From positions 62,001 through 126,000 of the forward strand of contig NZ_RJZE01000016.1 in the NCBI RefSeq assembly GCF_003986935.1: DNA of 64,000 nucleotides, written 5' to 3'. How positions within the stretch are numbered: position 1 is the first letter of the stretch; each line of letters opens with the position of its first letter. The position numbers and the translations under genes were made by a program. Shown here piece by piece: positions 8,409-16,794 of the stretch. This DNA comes from Paraburkholderia kururiensis JCM 10599 = LMG 19447. GTDB lineage: Bacteria; Pseudomonadota; Gammaproteobacteria; Burkholderiales; Burkholderiaceae. The notes beneath the pieces were generated by a model. It was not told the origin of the DNA. It saw only the letters and a list, made by a program, of their open reading frames with translations, and searched no databases.

Positions 8409-9143
8409 ATGTATAACGCTCAGGGAAAGATTTCGCAGGACGAGGTGCTGGCGAAGTACGCGCCGCTCGTAAGACGTCTCGGTTTGCAGCTCGTGGCCAA
8501 GATGCCGGCGAGCGTGGATCTGGACGATCTGATCCAGGCCGGCATGATCGGTCTGCTCGATGCGGCGAGCCGCTACAAGGAAGATCAGGGCGCGCAGTTC
8601 GAAACCTACGCGAGCCAGCGCATTCGCGGCGCCATGCTCGACGAGCTGCGCAGCAACGACTGGCTGCCGCGCAGCCTGCGGCGCACGTCGCGCGAGGTGG
8701 AGAGCGCGGTGCACCAGGTGGAGCAGCAGCTGGGCCGTTCGGCGAGCGAGACGGAGATCGCCGGGCATCTCAAGATGCCGCTCGACGAATATCAGTCCAT
8801 GCTGCAGGACCTGCATGGCAGCCAGCTGATCTACTACGAAGACTTCGACCGGTCCGCGGACGACGAGCCGTTCCTCGACCGCTACTGCGTCGATCACTCG
8901 GATCCGCTTTCCGCGCTGCTCGACGAAAGCCTGCGCGCGGCGCTGGTGGAAGCCATCGACAAGCTGCCTGAGCGCGAGAAGCTCTTGATGTCGCTCTACT
9001 ACGAGCGCGGCATGAACCTGCGCGAAATCGGCGCGGTGATGGAAGTGAGCGAATCGCGTGTGTGCCAGCTGCACAGCCAGGCCGTGGCGCGTCTGCGCAC
9101 GCGTCTGCGCGAACTGGCCTGGGCGGGCGCCGAGGCCGACTGA
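8409..9143 (+). CDS. fliA: Flagellar sigma factor sigma-28 (FliA)
   Basis: FliA directs RNA polymerase to late flagellar promoters. The 244 residues show sigma-70 region 2 (VDLDDLIQAGMIGLLDAA; FETYASQRIRGAMLDELR), a region 3 segment (LPRSLRRTSREVE) and region 4 with a helix-turn-helix (NLREIGAVMEVSESRVCQLH). Start ATG follows an AGGAGAG site. It is the last gene of flhF-flhG-fliA. Its expected targets in this window are four TAAA-N4-N11-GCCGNTAA promoters, and its antagonist FlgM is encoded 1.7 kb downstream. Confidence 0.96.
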   Translation: MYNAQGKISQDEVLAKYAPLVRRLGLQLVAKMPASVDLDDLIQAGMIGLLDAASRYKEDQGAQFETYASQRIRGAMLDELRSNDWLPRSLRRTSREVESAVHQVEQQLGRSASETEIAGHLKMPLDEYQSMLQDLHGSQLIYYEDFDRSADDEPFLDRYCVDHSDPLSALLDESLRAALVEAIDKLPEREKLLMSLYYERGMNLREIGAVMEVSESRVCQLHSQAVARLRTRLRELAWAGAEAD

Positions 9144-9554
9144 GAAACCCGAGCGGGGTGCGTTCGAGGGGCGTTCGCGCTTTTCGGGCGGGTGGCGCTG
9201 TTGTTGGCGTTAGAGGGCGCCGGGTAGCGGACCCCGGACCCCGGGGTCCAAGGCGCCGGGCCTCGGGCGGCATCGGTTCGGCCGGCGCTGCGCTGGCTTG
9301 TGTGGGGCGGCTGCTTTGCTGCCGCTTTGCTGCCGCTTTGCTGCCGCTTCACCGCTGCTTGAGCGGCACGTCATTCGCACCCTGTCCGCTTGCTGTTCGC
9401 GCGTCCTCCAATTCTTCGGCGGCTTTTTCGCCTTCTTTCGGGCCGGCTTCCCGGCTCGTTCATCGGGCCGCTTCAGGCCGTAACACCACTAACATTTTCT
9501 TACACCACCCTTTCTGACGGGTGGCTACACTTGCGCCGCGTTATTACGAAGACA
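9144..9554. other. Intergenic region after fliA
   Basis: No gene is supported in this 411-bp gap. It has a perfect 14-bp palindrome GGACCCCGGGGTCC at 9236-9249, possibly part of a fliA transcript end, and three 11-bp direct repeats at 9314-9346. Confidence 0.65.
9314..9346. repeat. 11-bp tandem repeat, three perfect units
   Basis: CTTTGCTGCCG is repeated three times without interruption upstream of the glycine-zipper gene. No motif or promoter within it is recognised. Confidence 0.85.
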
Positions 9555-10013
9555 ATGGGGTTAAACCAGATGCTCAAAAAAATCGCAGGAATCGCCGTGT
9601 TGACCGCGGCTTCGGCCGCTGTATCGCTGCCCGCTATGGCGGGTGACCTGAACAATGCGCTCGGCGGGGGCCTCGGCGGGGTGGCGGGTGCCGCGGTGGG
9701 CGGCGCGCTGGGCGGCAGCACGGGCTCCGTGATCGGCGGTGCGGTGGGCGGCGGCGCAGGCGCTGCGGTCACGTCGAACCGGCGCGAACGTACGGGCGCC
9801 ATCGTGGGCGGTGCGCTGGGCGGCGGCGCGGGCACGGCGGCAGGCAACGCGATGGGCGGCCGCACGGGCGGGCTGATCGGCGCGGGGCTGGGCGGTGGTG
9901 CCGGCGCGGCACTGGGCGGCAACATCTCGCGCAGCAACTCGTACGCGGACGAGGGCGAGCGCGGCTATCGCAGCACCGGCCACCACCGCAAGCATCGCAA
10001 GCACTGGGATTGA
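9555..10013 (+). CDS. Small secreted glycine-zipper protein
   Basis: The 152-residue product has a clear signal peptide (MLKKIAGIAVLTAASAAVSL, cleavage after PAMA) and then a mature region made almost entirely of repeated glycine-zipper segments (for example GGALGGSTGSVIGGAVGGG), ending in a basic His/Lys tail (HHRKHRKHWD). Such proteins associate with the envelope; function is not known. The in-frame ATG at 9570 is an equally good start and has GGGG nine bases upstream. No sigma-28 promoter was found, so a flagellar role is not supported despite the position. A strong terminator follows. Confidence 0.75.
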   Translation: MGLNQMLKKIAGIAVLTAASAAVSLPAMAGDLNNALGGGLGGVAGAAVGGALGGSTGSVIGGAVGGGAGAAVTSNRRERTGAIVGGALGGGAGTAAGNAMGGRTGGLIGAGLGGGAGAALGGNISRSNSYADEGERGYRSTGHHRKHRKHWD

Positions 10014-10065
10014 GCCGCGAGCAGCAAAGGCAAGAGGATCGAGAAAGGCGCAACGACGCCTGAGG

Positions 10066-10117
10066 TTGAAGACCGGGGTTGAAAACCGGTCTTGAAAACC
10101 GGGTTTAAAAACCAGGG
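10066..10117. repeat. 13-bp tandem repeat, four units
   Basis: TTGAAGACCGGGG, TTGAAAACCGGTC, TTGAAAACCGGGT and TTAAAAACCAGGG lie head to tail, followed by a partial TTGAAAAC. They fill the space between the glycine-zipper stop and its terminator. Confidence 0.8.
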
Positions 10118-10128
10118 TTTGAAAACAC

Positions 10129-10172
10129 AACGGGCCGCACATTCGCAAGGATGTGCGGCCCGTTGGTTTTTG
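10129..10172. terminator. Bidirectional rho-independent terminator
   Basis: A perfect 14-bp stem (10129-10142 with 10151-10164, beginning AACGGGCCGCACAT) and 8-base loop are followed by GGTTTTTGG. It lies between the convergent glycine-zipper gene and flgN and can serve both. Confidence 0.85.
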
Positions 10173-10256
10173 GTGCGGCTGGCGGCGAATTCAGCGAGGA
10201 TGCTGCGCCCGGATCATCGCGCCGCGCGCCTCAAAACCCGGCTCCGGGGAAATCGA

Positions 10257-10700
10257 TCAAACTCGCCCGAACGCGGGAATTCGCCCATCCGGCCCGTACA
10301 AACCGGCCTTATGCTGCGCGCCCTTGAGCACGTCGAGGGCGCGGCGGTTGTATTCCATGCGGGTGTGGATCAGCACGCCGTTGGTGGCGTTGGAGCGTTT
10401 CGCGCGTTCGGCCGCCTTTTGCAGCAGCGCCCATTGCGTGGCGAGCCGCGGGTCGGCGCCGGAGGCCAGCTCCATGCCGCGCCAGCCCGGCGGAAAGCCC
10501 AGCTCCGCAAGCTGCGCGTCGCGCTGCTTTTCCAGCGCCGAGAGCTTTTCGACCAGTTCGGTCTTCATCTCGATGATGGGCGGCAGCTGTTCGAGCGGAG
10601 AGACGGCGGTCAACGCCTTCTCTTCGCACGCGAGCACCGAAGCGAACGCTTCGACGGCGGCATATTCGTCGATGACGGTGGCAAGGAGGGCGTCTTTCAT
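10257..10700 (-). CDS. flgN: Flagellar export chaperone FlgN
   Basis: FlgN is the cytoplasmic chaperone that keeps the hook-filament junction proteins FlgK and FlgL soluble and delivers them to the export gate. The product (147 residues from ATG 10700; a GTG three codons earlier is possible) is all-helical in character with the family pattern LLATVIDEYAAVEAFASVL, EKQRDAQLAELGF and NATNGVLIHTRMEYNRRALD. It is downstream of flgM on the same strand and probably shares its sigma-28 promoter, as in other bacteria. No anomalies. Confidence 0.92.
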   Translation of the reverse strand: MKDALLATVIDEYAAVEAFASVLACEEKALTAVSPLEQLPPIIEMKTELVEKLSALEKQRDAQLAELGFPPGWRGMELASGADPRLATQWALLQKAAERAKRSNATNGVLIHTRMEYNRRALDVLKGAQHKAGLYGPDGRIPAFGRV

Positions 10701-10833
10701 CACAATCACTCAACTCGCAGTCGGCTTGCCGCGCCCTGACTGGGGCGCACAAGCCGTGGTCAATTGGCTGCTGCACGTGCGCGCTTCGCCCGACGGTGCG
10801 GCGAGGCACGCTGAACGCGCTGGCCAACCGGGG

Positions 10834-11187
10834 TTAGCTCCCCGCCGACCCCGCGCGCGTTTGCAGCAGGCTACGTGCCGTTTCGAGAACGGCGTCGGCA
10901 ATCTTGCCGGTATCGATACTCAAGGTGCCGTCGCGCAGCGCCTGCTTGATCGACTCGACGTGTGCCGTATCGATGTCCGCCGCGCCGGACGCGGCGAGGC
11001 CGCGCAGTTGCGCCGACAGCGCCGACAGGTTCACGTTCGCGTCGCCGGATGCGCCGCCGCCGGTGGACGGTACGGGGCTGCTGGCTGCGCCTTGCGCGCC
11101 AGACGCGGCCGTTTCGCCTTGCTGGGTACGCTGCAGCCCGTCTTTTAGCGACTGCAGGCTCGAATTGCTGGTGGAATCGACTTTCAC
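10834..11187 (-). CDS. flgM: Anti-sigma-28 factor FlgM
   Basis: FlgM binds FliA until the hook is finished and is then exported, which releases late gene expression. The 117-residue protein starts MKVDSTSNSSLQSL, has a Gly/Ser/Ala-rich disordered N-terminal half, and a C-terminal sigma-binding half (VNLSALSAQLRGLA; IDTAHVESIKQALRDGTLSI) with the helix pattern of the family. A consensus sigma-28 promoter lies 114 bp upstream (11301-11327), giving the usual autoregulatory loop. Confidence 0.94.
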   Translation of the reverse strand: MKVDSTSNSSLQSLKDGLQRTQQGETAASGAQGAASSPVPSTGGGASGDANVNLSALSAQLRGLAASGAADIDTAHVESIKQALRDGTLSIDTGKIADAVLETARSLLQTRAGSAGS

Positions 11188-11300
11188 GATTGGCTTCCTG
11201 AACGGTTGACGGCGGTGCCCGGATTCGACTGAGGAATCCGGCTTCCGCGTGGCCTTCTTCGGCCACGGTGGGGCGCGTCATGGGCGCCGCTTTGCCCGGA

Positions 11301-11327
11301 TTAACGGCAGGTACCAATCAAACTTTA
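11301..11327 (-). promoter_or_regulatory. Sigma-28 promoter of flgM-flgN
   Basis: On the minus strand TAAAGTTT (-35), 11 bases, then GCCGTTAA (-10). Only one base departs from TAAAGTTT-N11-GCCGATAA. It points toward flgM. Confidence 0.85.
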
Positions 11328-11478
11328 GTGCATGGACGGCAAGGCCGCCAAAGCGCCGCGAGGCGCGACGGCTGCACGCAAGGGGCCATAACAGACCCGG
11401 TCGAAACCACTTCACATCATTCGAGGCGCAGCAGGCGCCGGTCCAATCTCCTGTTCAAATCCACCCAACCTGCAACGC

Positions 11479-12960
11479 TCAAAGCTGGATCTCCACGGTG
11501 CCGCCTTCTTTGACGATGCCGCTGATGATCTGGCCGCCCGCCGTCTTCACACGGACCTGCTGGCCGGGCGACGCGTTGTTCATGGCGCTGCCCTCGGACG
11601 AAATCGAAAAGCCCGGGCCCTGCGCGACCACGCGCACGGTTTGCCCGATCGTCACGGAACTCGCACTGCGCAGCATGTCCTGGCGCAGCGGCAGCCCGGC
11701 AGGCACGCGGACCAGCGCCACGGCGCCGATCGCCTGCGACGGGTCGGTGACCACCGCCTGCGGCAGCAGCGTGAGGTCGCCGTCGCGTGCCACCAGGTCG
11801 GCGGCGCTGAGCGGCTCGCCCGGGGCAATCGCGCGCGACGCCGTGTAGTAGGTGGCCTGAACCGAGATCTTCGCCTGAAGGTAGAGCGTCCACGGACGCT
11901 CGCCCGCGCAGCGCACGCCCACCGTGGTGCGGCCCCACATGCGGGTGCCGGCAGGCGCGAACGGCTGCATCGTCGTGCAGGCCGCAAGGCCGCGCGGAAA
12001 TACGTTGGCCACGGTGATGTTGACCTTGCCGGGAAGGCCCACGGCCTGCTGCTGAAGCCAGGCGAGCGCAGCGCGCCGGATCGACTCGCCGTCCTGCTGG
12101 CCTTCGGGCACGGCGGCTTGCGCGACTGTGGCGGCCTGGGCCGACTGAGCCGACTGGGCCGGCTGCGCGGGCTGAACGTTCGATGCAGGCGCCTGCGCCG
12201 GCTGCACACGTTGATACGGTTGTGCCGCCTGGGTTCCCTGGGCCGGCACAGCGCGCGGCGCCATGCGCTCGAAGCGCGGCGCGGCTGCTGCGTAGCCGCC
12301 GCTGGCGGGCGGGTTCATCGCGATGGCCTGCGGCGCGAGGTTCGCCTCGCGGCCGCGCGCCGGGATGGTCGCCATAGCGGGTGTCACGACGACCGGCATG
12401 ACCTGGCTGGCCGCCACGGGCAGGTTCACGCGCGTCAGGCCAGATGCCATGCCGGGCCGGGCCACCGACGCTTCGCCCGTACCCGCGATCACGATGGCGC
12501 CGTCGGCCTTCGCTGCCTGCTCGAAGCGGTCGCCGGCAGCGGCGGCCGGTCGCATCGACGCGGCGAGGGCGGCTGGGGTGGGCTGCATCCCGGCATTCGC
12601 ACGTTGCGCCGTCACGCCGGCAGGCGCGGATGGGCTCGTCACCATCTTGCTCATGGCGGCCAGTGCATCCGGGTTCTTTTCGCCAGGACCCGGGATCACG
12701 ATCGGCTCGCCCGTGCCTTGCGCGTGCGCGGCATTCGAAGCGAGCAGGGCCAGCGTGCCGGCACTCGCCGAGAGCGTCCACGCAAGCGCGACGAGGAGCC
12801 CGCGCAGCGCAGGCGCGCGCCTCGCTCGCGCCGGAGCAGCCGGTGCGTGCGAAGTGGCCGATGTCGATGCGCCTCGCGCGGGCGAAGCATCGAAAGCCGT
12901 TTCAGCAGCGGTTTCAGCGGTCAACAAGGCGGTCGGAGCATTTGAAGCGGGCTCGTTCAT
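11479..12960 (-). CDS. flgA: Flagellar P-ring assembly chaperone FlgA, long N-terminal region
   Basis: FlgA is a periplasmic chaperone for assembly of the P ring by FlgI. The start ATG 12960 has GGAGAG five bases upstream and gives 493 residues, well above the roughly 220-250 of enteric FlgA. A 50-residue polar Ala/Pro-rich lead precedes a hydrophobic signal segment (RGLLVALAWTLSASAGTLAL, then AHA-Q). A long low-complexity Gln/Pro/Ala region follows, and the conserved SAF-type chaperone domain occupies the last 210 residues or so (for example PGKVNITVANVFPRGLAAC, LRSASSVTIGQTVRVVAQGP). It is divergent from flgB. Confidence 0.9.
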   Translation of the reverse strand: MNEPASNAPTALLTAETAAETAFDASPARGASTSATSHAPAAPARARRAPALRGLLVALAWTLSASAGTLALLASNAAHAQGTGEPIVIPGPGEKNPDALAAMSKMVTSPSAPAGVTAQRANAGMQPTPAALAASMRPAAAAGDRFEQAAKADGAIVIAGTGEASVARPGMASGLTRVNLPVAASQVMPVVVTPAMATIPARGREANLAPQAIAMNPPASGGYAAAAPRFERMAPRAVPAQGTQAAQPYQRVQPAQAPASNVQPAQPAQSAQSAQAATVAQAAVPEGQQDGESIRRAALAWLQQQAVGLPGKVNITVANVFPRGLAACTTMQPFAPAGTRMWGRTTVGVRCAGERPWTLYLQAKISVQATYYTASRAIAPGEPLSAADLVARDGDLTLLPQAVVTDPSQAIGAVALVRVPAGLPLRQDMLRSASSVTIGQTVRVVAQGPGFSISSEGSAMNNASPGQQVRVKTAGGQIISGIVKEGGTVEIQL

Positions 12961-13283
12961 CGCCACTCTCCACGGCCCCCCGGGGGACCAGACAGGCGTC
13001 AGGCAAGAAGCCGGACAAGAAGCAAGACAAGAAGAAGCCAAACAAGGCGGCCAGACAAGGGCTAACCCAAGGGCCAACCAGGGGCCAACCAGGGGCCAAC
13101 AATACGAGAGGCATTCTAGAGACACCCCCCTTCGCGCAAACGTTGAATAGAGGCCCCCTTCCCCGGCTATTCCTCCGATTGCTGCTTGCGTCCCAGACCT
13201 AAGATGCTCCACAAGCAAAAAGGCCTTCCACGCAGCCGCTACTGCAAGCGTGACGCAAGGAAGCGTTTTTTCGGAGAACCGCA
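12961..13283. other. Divergent control region between flgA and flgB
   Basis: This 323-bp region holds purine-rich AAGAAGC-type repeats (about 13,000-13,060), three 11-12 bp GGGCCAACCAG repeats (about 13,068-13,104) and a weak match to the two-block promoter element facing flgB. No gene is supported. Confidence 0.65.
13171..13205 (+). promoter_or_regulatory. Possible flgB operon promoter (weak two-block match)
   Basis: TCCTCCGAT at 13171-13179 is followed after 20 bases by TAAGAT (13200-13205). In the flhB and flhF elements the same GAT-to-box spacing of 20 bases is seen. Position is 79 bp before the flgB start. Similarity is short, so this is tentative. Confidence 0.3.
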
Positions 13284-13778
13284 ATGCTGGACAAACTCGA
13301 TGCCGAATTCGCCTTTGGGCGCGAGGCGCTCGATGTGCGCGCATACCGTCAGGAACTGCTCTCGTCGAACATCGCCAACTCGGACACGCCGGGCTACAAG
13401 GCACGCGACGTCGATTTTGCGTCGTCGCTTGCCGGTGCGCTGAGGAAGAGCGGCGCTGCGACCGGAACGGCCACCTCGAACGCCGCACCGCTCGCCATGG
13501 CGCAGCCGGCCGGCGTGACGAGCGGCATGACCATGGCGACGACCGAAGCGGGCCATATGGCCGGCAAGGCGCGCTTGACGCCCACGGGCGGTTCCCCCGA
13601 CGACTACGGCCAGCTCCAGTACCGCATTCCCACGCAACCGGCGCTCGACGGCAACACCGTCGACCTCGACAGCGAGCGGGTGCAGTTCGCCGACAACACG
13701 CTGCACTTCGAGACCGGCATGACCGTGCTCACGCAGCAGATCAAAGGCATGCTCGCGGCCATCACGTCAGGCAGCTGA
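13284..13778 (+). CDS. flgB: Flagellar proximal rod protein FlgB
   Basis: FlgB is one of the proximal rod subunits joining the MS ring and export gate to the distal rod. The 164 residues begin MLDKLDAEFAFGREALDVRA and carry the rod signature SSNIANSDTPGYKARDVDF near residues 29-47, plus the C-terminal helix (TGMTVLTQQIKGMLAAITSG). It is slightly longer than enteric FlgB owing to a Thr/Ala-rich insert. It is first of the flgB-J series. A 218-bp gap to flgC follows. Confidence 0.95.
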   Translation: MLDKLDAEFAFGREALDVRAYRQELLSSNIANSDTPGYKARDVDFASSLAGALRKSGAATGTATSNAAPLAMAQPAGVTSGMTMATTEAGHMAGKARLTPTGGSPDDYGQLQYRIPTQPALDGNTVDLDSERVQFADNTLHFETGMTVLTQQIKGMLAAITSGS

Positions 13779-13996
13779 CGCGGCGGCCTGCATTCGTGCA
13801 GGGCAAGCAGGAAAGCAGGAAGCCAGACCACGGCACAGGCAGCAGGCTGCGCCGGTCAGGCAAGAGACAAATCGCTACGGGAAAGCAGGCGGGCCGTGCG
13901 CAGGAGGCACCGGAAGCGCGAAAGCGCAAAGGTGACAGGCGCGGCCCGCCACAACCGCCGGCCAACGCATGCCGGCAACGAGAGGTGAGATTCGCC

Positions 13997-14422
13997 ATGC
14001 CATCGCTGATGAACATCTTTAGCGTCGCCGGCTCTGCGCTGTCCGCGCAGTCGGAGCGGCTCAACGTGACCGCGTCGAACCTCGCGAACGCGGACAGCAC
14101 GACGGGACCGGACGGCAAGCCGTACAAGGCCAAGCAGGTCGTCTTCGCGGTGCAGCCGCTGGGCGGCGCGCGCACGCAGAGCGGCCAGCAGGTGGGCGGC
14201 GTGCAGGTGACGGGCGTGGTCGACGACCCGACGCCCATGAAGACTTCCTACGACCCCGGCAACCCGGCGGCGGACGCGAACGGCTACGTGACCTTGCCGA
14301 ACGTGGATCCGGTGCAGGAAATGGTGAACATGATTTCGGCGTCGCGCTCGTACCAGGCGAACGTGGAAACCCTGAACACCGCCAAGACGCTGATGCTCAA
14401 GACGCTCACTATCGGCACCTGA
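13997..14422 (+). CDS. flgC: Flagellar proximal rod protein FlgC
   Basis: FlgC is a proximal rod subunit. The 141-residue protein has the N-terminal rod motif (LNVTASNLANADSTTGPDG) and the conserved C-terminal axial helix (VDPVQEMVNMISASRSYQAN). Start ATG follows an AGAGGTGAGA site. The 218 bp upstream of it are purine-rich (GGAAAGCAGG-like) and lack a gene; flgB and flgC are normally adjacent, so the gap is wider than usual. flgD follows after 44 bp. Confidence 0.95.
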   Translation: MPSLMNIFSVAGSALSAQSERLNVTASNLANADSTTGPDGKPYKAKQVVFAVQPLGGARTQSGQQVGGVQVTGVVDDPTPMKTSYDPGNPAADANGYVTLPNVDPVQEMVNMISASRSYQANVETLNTAKTLMLKTLTIGT

Positions 14423-14466
14423 ACCGGCACCTGAATCGGCACCTGAAGAACAGACGGAGAACCGCC

Positions 14467-15189
14467 TTGACCACCCAGACCACGATCGGCAGCAACGGCA
14501 CGACCATTTCGCAGACGCTGCTCGACACCATGAACGGCACTTCGAGCGCAAGCAGCTCGTCGTCGAGTTCGTCCAGCACGTCGAGCACGTCGCCCACGGC
14601 GCTGCAGAACACGTTCCTGCAACTGCTCATCGCGCAGATGAAGAACCAGGACCCGACCAACCCGATGGACAGCTCGCAGATGACCTCGCAGCTCGCCCAG
14701 ATCAACACGGTGACGGGCATCAGCCAGCTCAACACGTCGCTCAGCTCGCTTGCTACGCAACTGAATGCGAGCCAGCAGGGCCAGGCGGCGCTCCTGATCG
14801 GCTCCACGGTGCTTGCGCCGGGATCGACCTCGACGGTGGCGAGCGGCAAGGCATCGGCCATCGGCTTGCAGGTGGCCACCGCGGCGAGCAACGTGCAGAT
14901 CACCATCAAGAACTCGTCGGGTCAGGTGGTCAACACGATCAACGTGGGCAGCGTGCCGGCAGGCGTCACGCCCATTTCGTGGACGCCCACCGACGCGCAG
15001 GGCAACACGCTCGCCGACGGCACGTACACCATCAGCGCGACCGGCACGATTGCCGGCAAGTCGGGCTCGCCCACCACGCTGTCGGCCGCCACGGTGCAAA
15101 GCGTCGTGCAGCAGACGGACGGCACGCCGGGCCTCGTGCTCTCGAACGGCAACACGATCGGCATGACGGGCGTGGCCGCGATCCTGTAA
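14467..15189 (+). CDS. flgD: Hook-capping (scaffold) protein FlgD
   Basis: FlgD caps the growing hook and is needed for FlgE polymerisation. The start is TTG with GGAGAACC upstream. The 240 residues open with a serine-rich stretch (about 19-41), then the FlgD N-terminal signature (LQNTFLQLLIAQMKNQDPTN) and the paired FLG_Ig/Tudor-like C-terminal part (GQVVNTINVGSVPAGVTPIS; GTYTISATGTIAGKSG). Length and order match the family; only the Ser/Thr run is unusual. Confidence 0.94.
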   Translation: MTTQTTIGSNGTTISQTLLDTMNGTSSASSSSSSSSSTSSTSPTALQNTFLQLLIAQMKNQDPTNPMDSSQMTSQLAQINTVTGISQLNTSLSSLATQLNASQQGQAALLIGSTVLAPGSTSTVASGKASAIGLQVATAASNVQITIKNSSGQVVNTINVGSVPAGVTPISWTPTDAQGNTLADGTYTISATGTIAGKSGSPTTLSAATVQSVVQQTDGTPGLVLSNGNTIGMTGVAAIL

Positions 15190-15271
15190 GGCGCGCGCCA
15201 CAGGGCTCTCGGAGCTCTCAGGCAGATTCACAGCACAGTATTCATCGATATATCCCGATACGGAGATCGTC

Positions 15272-16777
15272 ATGGGTTATCAACAAGGTTTGAGCGGTTT
15301 GTCGAGCGCGTCCAACGACCTCGACGTGATCGGCAACAACATCGCGAACGCGAACACGATCGGGTTCAAGCAGGGCGCGGCGGTTTTCGCGGATGTCTAC
15401 GCGAACTCGGTGGCCACGGCGGTCAACAACCAGATCGGCCTCGGCTCGCGCCTCGCGGCCGTGCAGCAGCAGTACAGCCAGGGCACGATCACCACGACCA
15501 ACCAGGCGCTGGACGTGGCGATCAACGGCAACGGCTTCTTCCAGATGTCGAACAACGGCACGCTCACGTACTCGCGTAACGGCGTGTTCCAGCTGGACAA
15601 CCAGGGCTATATCACCGACACCAGCGGCCTCAAGCTGATGGGCTACGCCGCGAGCAACGGCGGCGTCATCAACACGGCCACCACGGTGCCGCTGCAGGTG
15701 CCCACCACCAACATCGCGCCCACGGCCACCAGCGTGATTACCGGCCAGTTCAACCTGAACGCGCAGGATTCGCTCATGCTGGGCGCGCCCACCGTGGCCG
15801 TGACGACCACGGGTTCGCTCGCCACCAGCGGCTCCACCATCACGAACGGCGCCACGGGCACGAACCTGGACCACTACACGATCAACTTCACGTCGCCCAC
15901 CACCTACACGGTGACGGACACGACCACGGGCGTGACCGGCTCGGCGCAGACCTACAGCACGGGCGCGGCGATTTCGCTCGGCACGGGCCAGACCGTCACG
16001 CTGACGGGCACCCCGGTTGCGGGCGACAGCGTGGCCATTACGCCGAACCCCACCGCGTTCAACGCCAACAGCGCGAGCACGTACAACTACCCGACCTCGA
16101 TTCAGGCGTACGACTCGCTGGGCGGCACGCAGACGGTGGACCTGTACTTCGCGAAGACGGGCGTGGGCGCATGGACCGTGTACGGCGGCGTGGCCGGCGG
16201 CACGATCTCGAAGATCGGCACGGCCACGTTCAATTCGTCGGGCACGCTGGTGAGCACGACGGACGCCTCGGGCGCCGCGACCACCACGCCGCTCGCGTTC
16301 AACTTCACGATTCCGACCAGCGACGGTTCGTCCACGCCGCAGTCGCTCACGTTCAACATCGCGGGCACGACGCAGTTCGGCGGCAAGGACGGCACCAACA
16401 ACCTGACGCAAGACGGCTTTGCGGCAGGCCAGTTGACCAACTTCACGGTGGGCACGGACGGCACGCTCACGGGCAATTACTCGAACGGCAAGACCCAGGC
16501 GCTCGGCCAGGTCGTGCTTGCCAACTTCAACAACCCGAACGGCCTTGTCGATCTGGGCAACAACCAGTACGAAGCCACCTCGGCCTCGGGCGTGGCGCAG
16601 ATCTCCGCGCCGGGCAGCACGAACCACGGCACGCTGCAAGGCGGCGCGGTGGAAAACTCGAACGTCGATCTCACGAGCGAGCTGGTGAACCTGATCACGG
16701 CGCAGCGCAACTACCAGGCGAACGCGCAGACGATCAAGACCCAGCAGACCGTCGACCAGACGCTCATCAACCTGTAA
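15272..16777 (+). CDS. flgE: Flagellar hook protein FlgE
   Basis: FlgE forms the hook. The 501-residue product carries the axial N-terminal motif (DLDVIGNNIANANTIGFKQG), the hook core (NQALDVAINGNGFFQMSNNG) and the C-terminal helix (NVDLTSELVNLITAQRNYQA). It is about 100 residues longer than the enteric hook protein. The extra length includes a Thr-rich module at about 199-259 (with TVTDTTTGVTGSAQTYSTGA and GTPVAGDSVAITP) that closely resembles segments of FlgL and FlgK encoded in this window. flgF follows 17 bp later. Confidence 0.95.
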   Translation: MGYQQGLSGLSSASNDLDVIGNNIANANTIGFKQGAAVFADVYANSVATAVNNQIGLGSRLAAVQQQYSQGTITTTNQALDVAINGNGFFQMSNNGTLTYSRNGVFQLDNQGYITDTSGLKLMGYAASNGGVINTATTVPLQVPTTNIAPTATSVITGQFNLNAQDSLMLGAPTVAVTTTGSLATSGSTITNGATGTNLDHYTINFTSPTTYTVTDTTTGVTGSAQTYSTGAAISLGTGQTVTLTGTPVAGDSVAITPNPTAFNANSASTYNYPTSIQAYDSLGGTQTVDLYFAKTGVGAWTVYGGVAGGTISKIGTATFNSSGTLVSTTDASGAATTTPLAFNFTIPTSDGSSTPQSLTFNIAGTTQFGGKDGTNNLTQDGFAAGQLTNFTVGTDGTLTGNYSNGKTQALGQVVLANFNNPNGLVDLGNNQYEATSASGVAQISAPGSTNHGTLQGGAVENSNVDLTSELVNLITAQRNYQANAQTIKTQQTVDQTLINL

Positions 16778-16794
16778 TACCTGGCGGCCTCATC

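Noticed and set aside
11479..13488. Extension of the flgA frame upstream to 13488
   Set aside because: It would run through the divergent promoter region and into flgB; ATG 12960 with GGAGAG is a better start.
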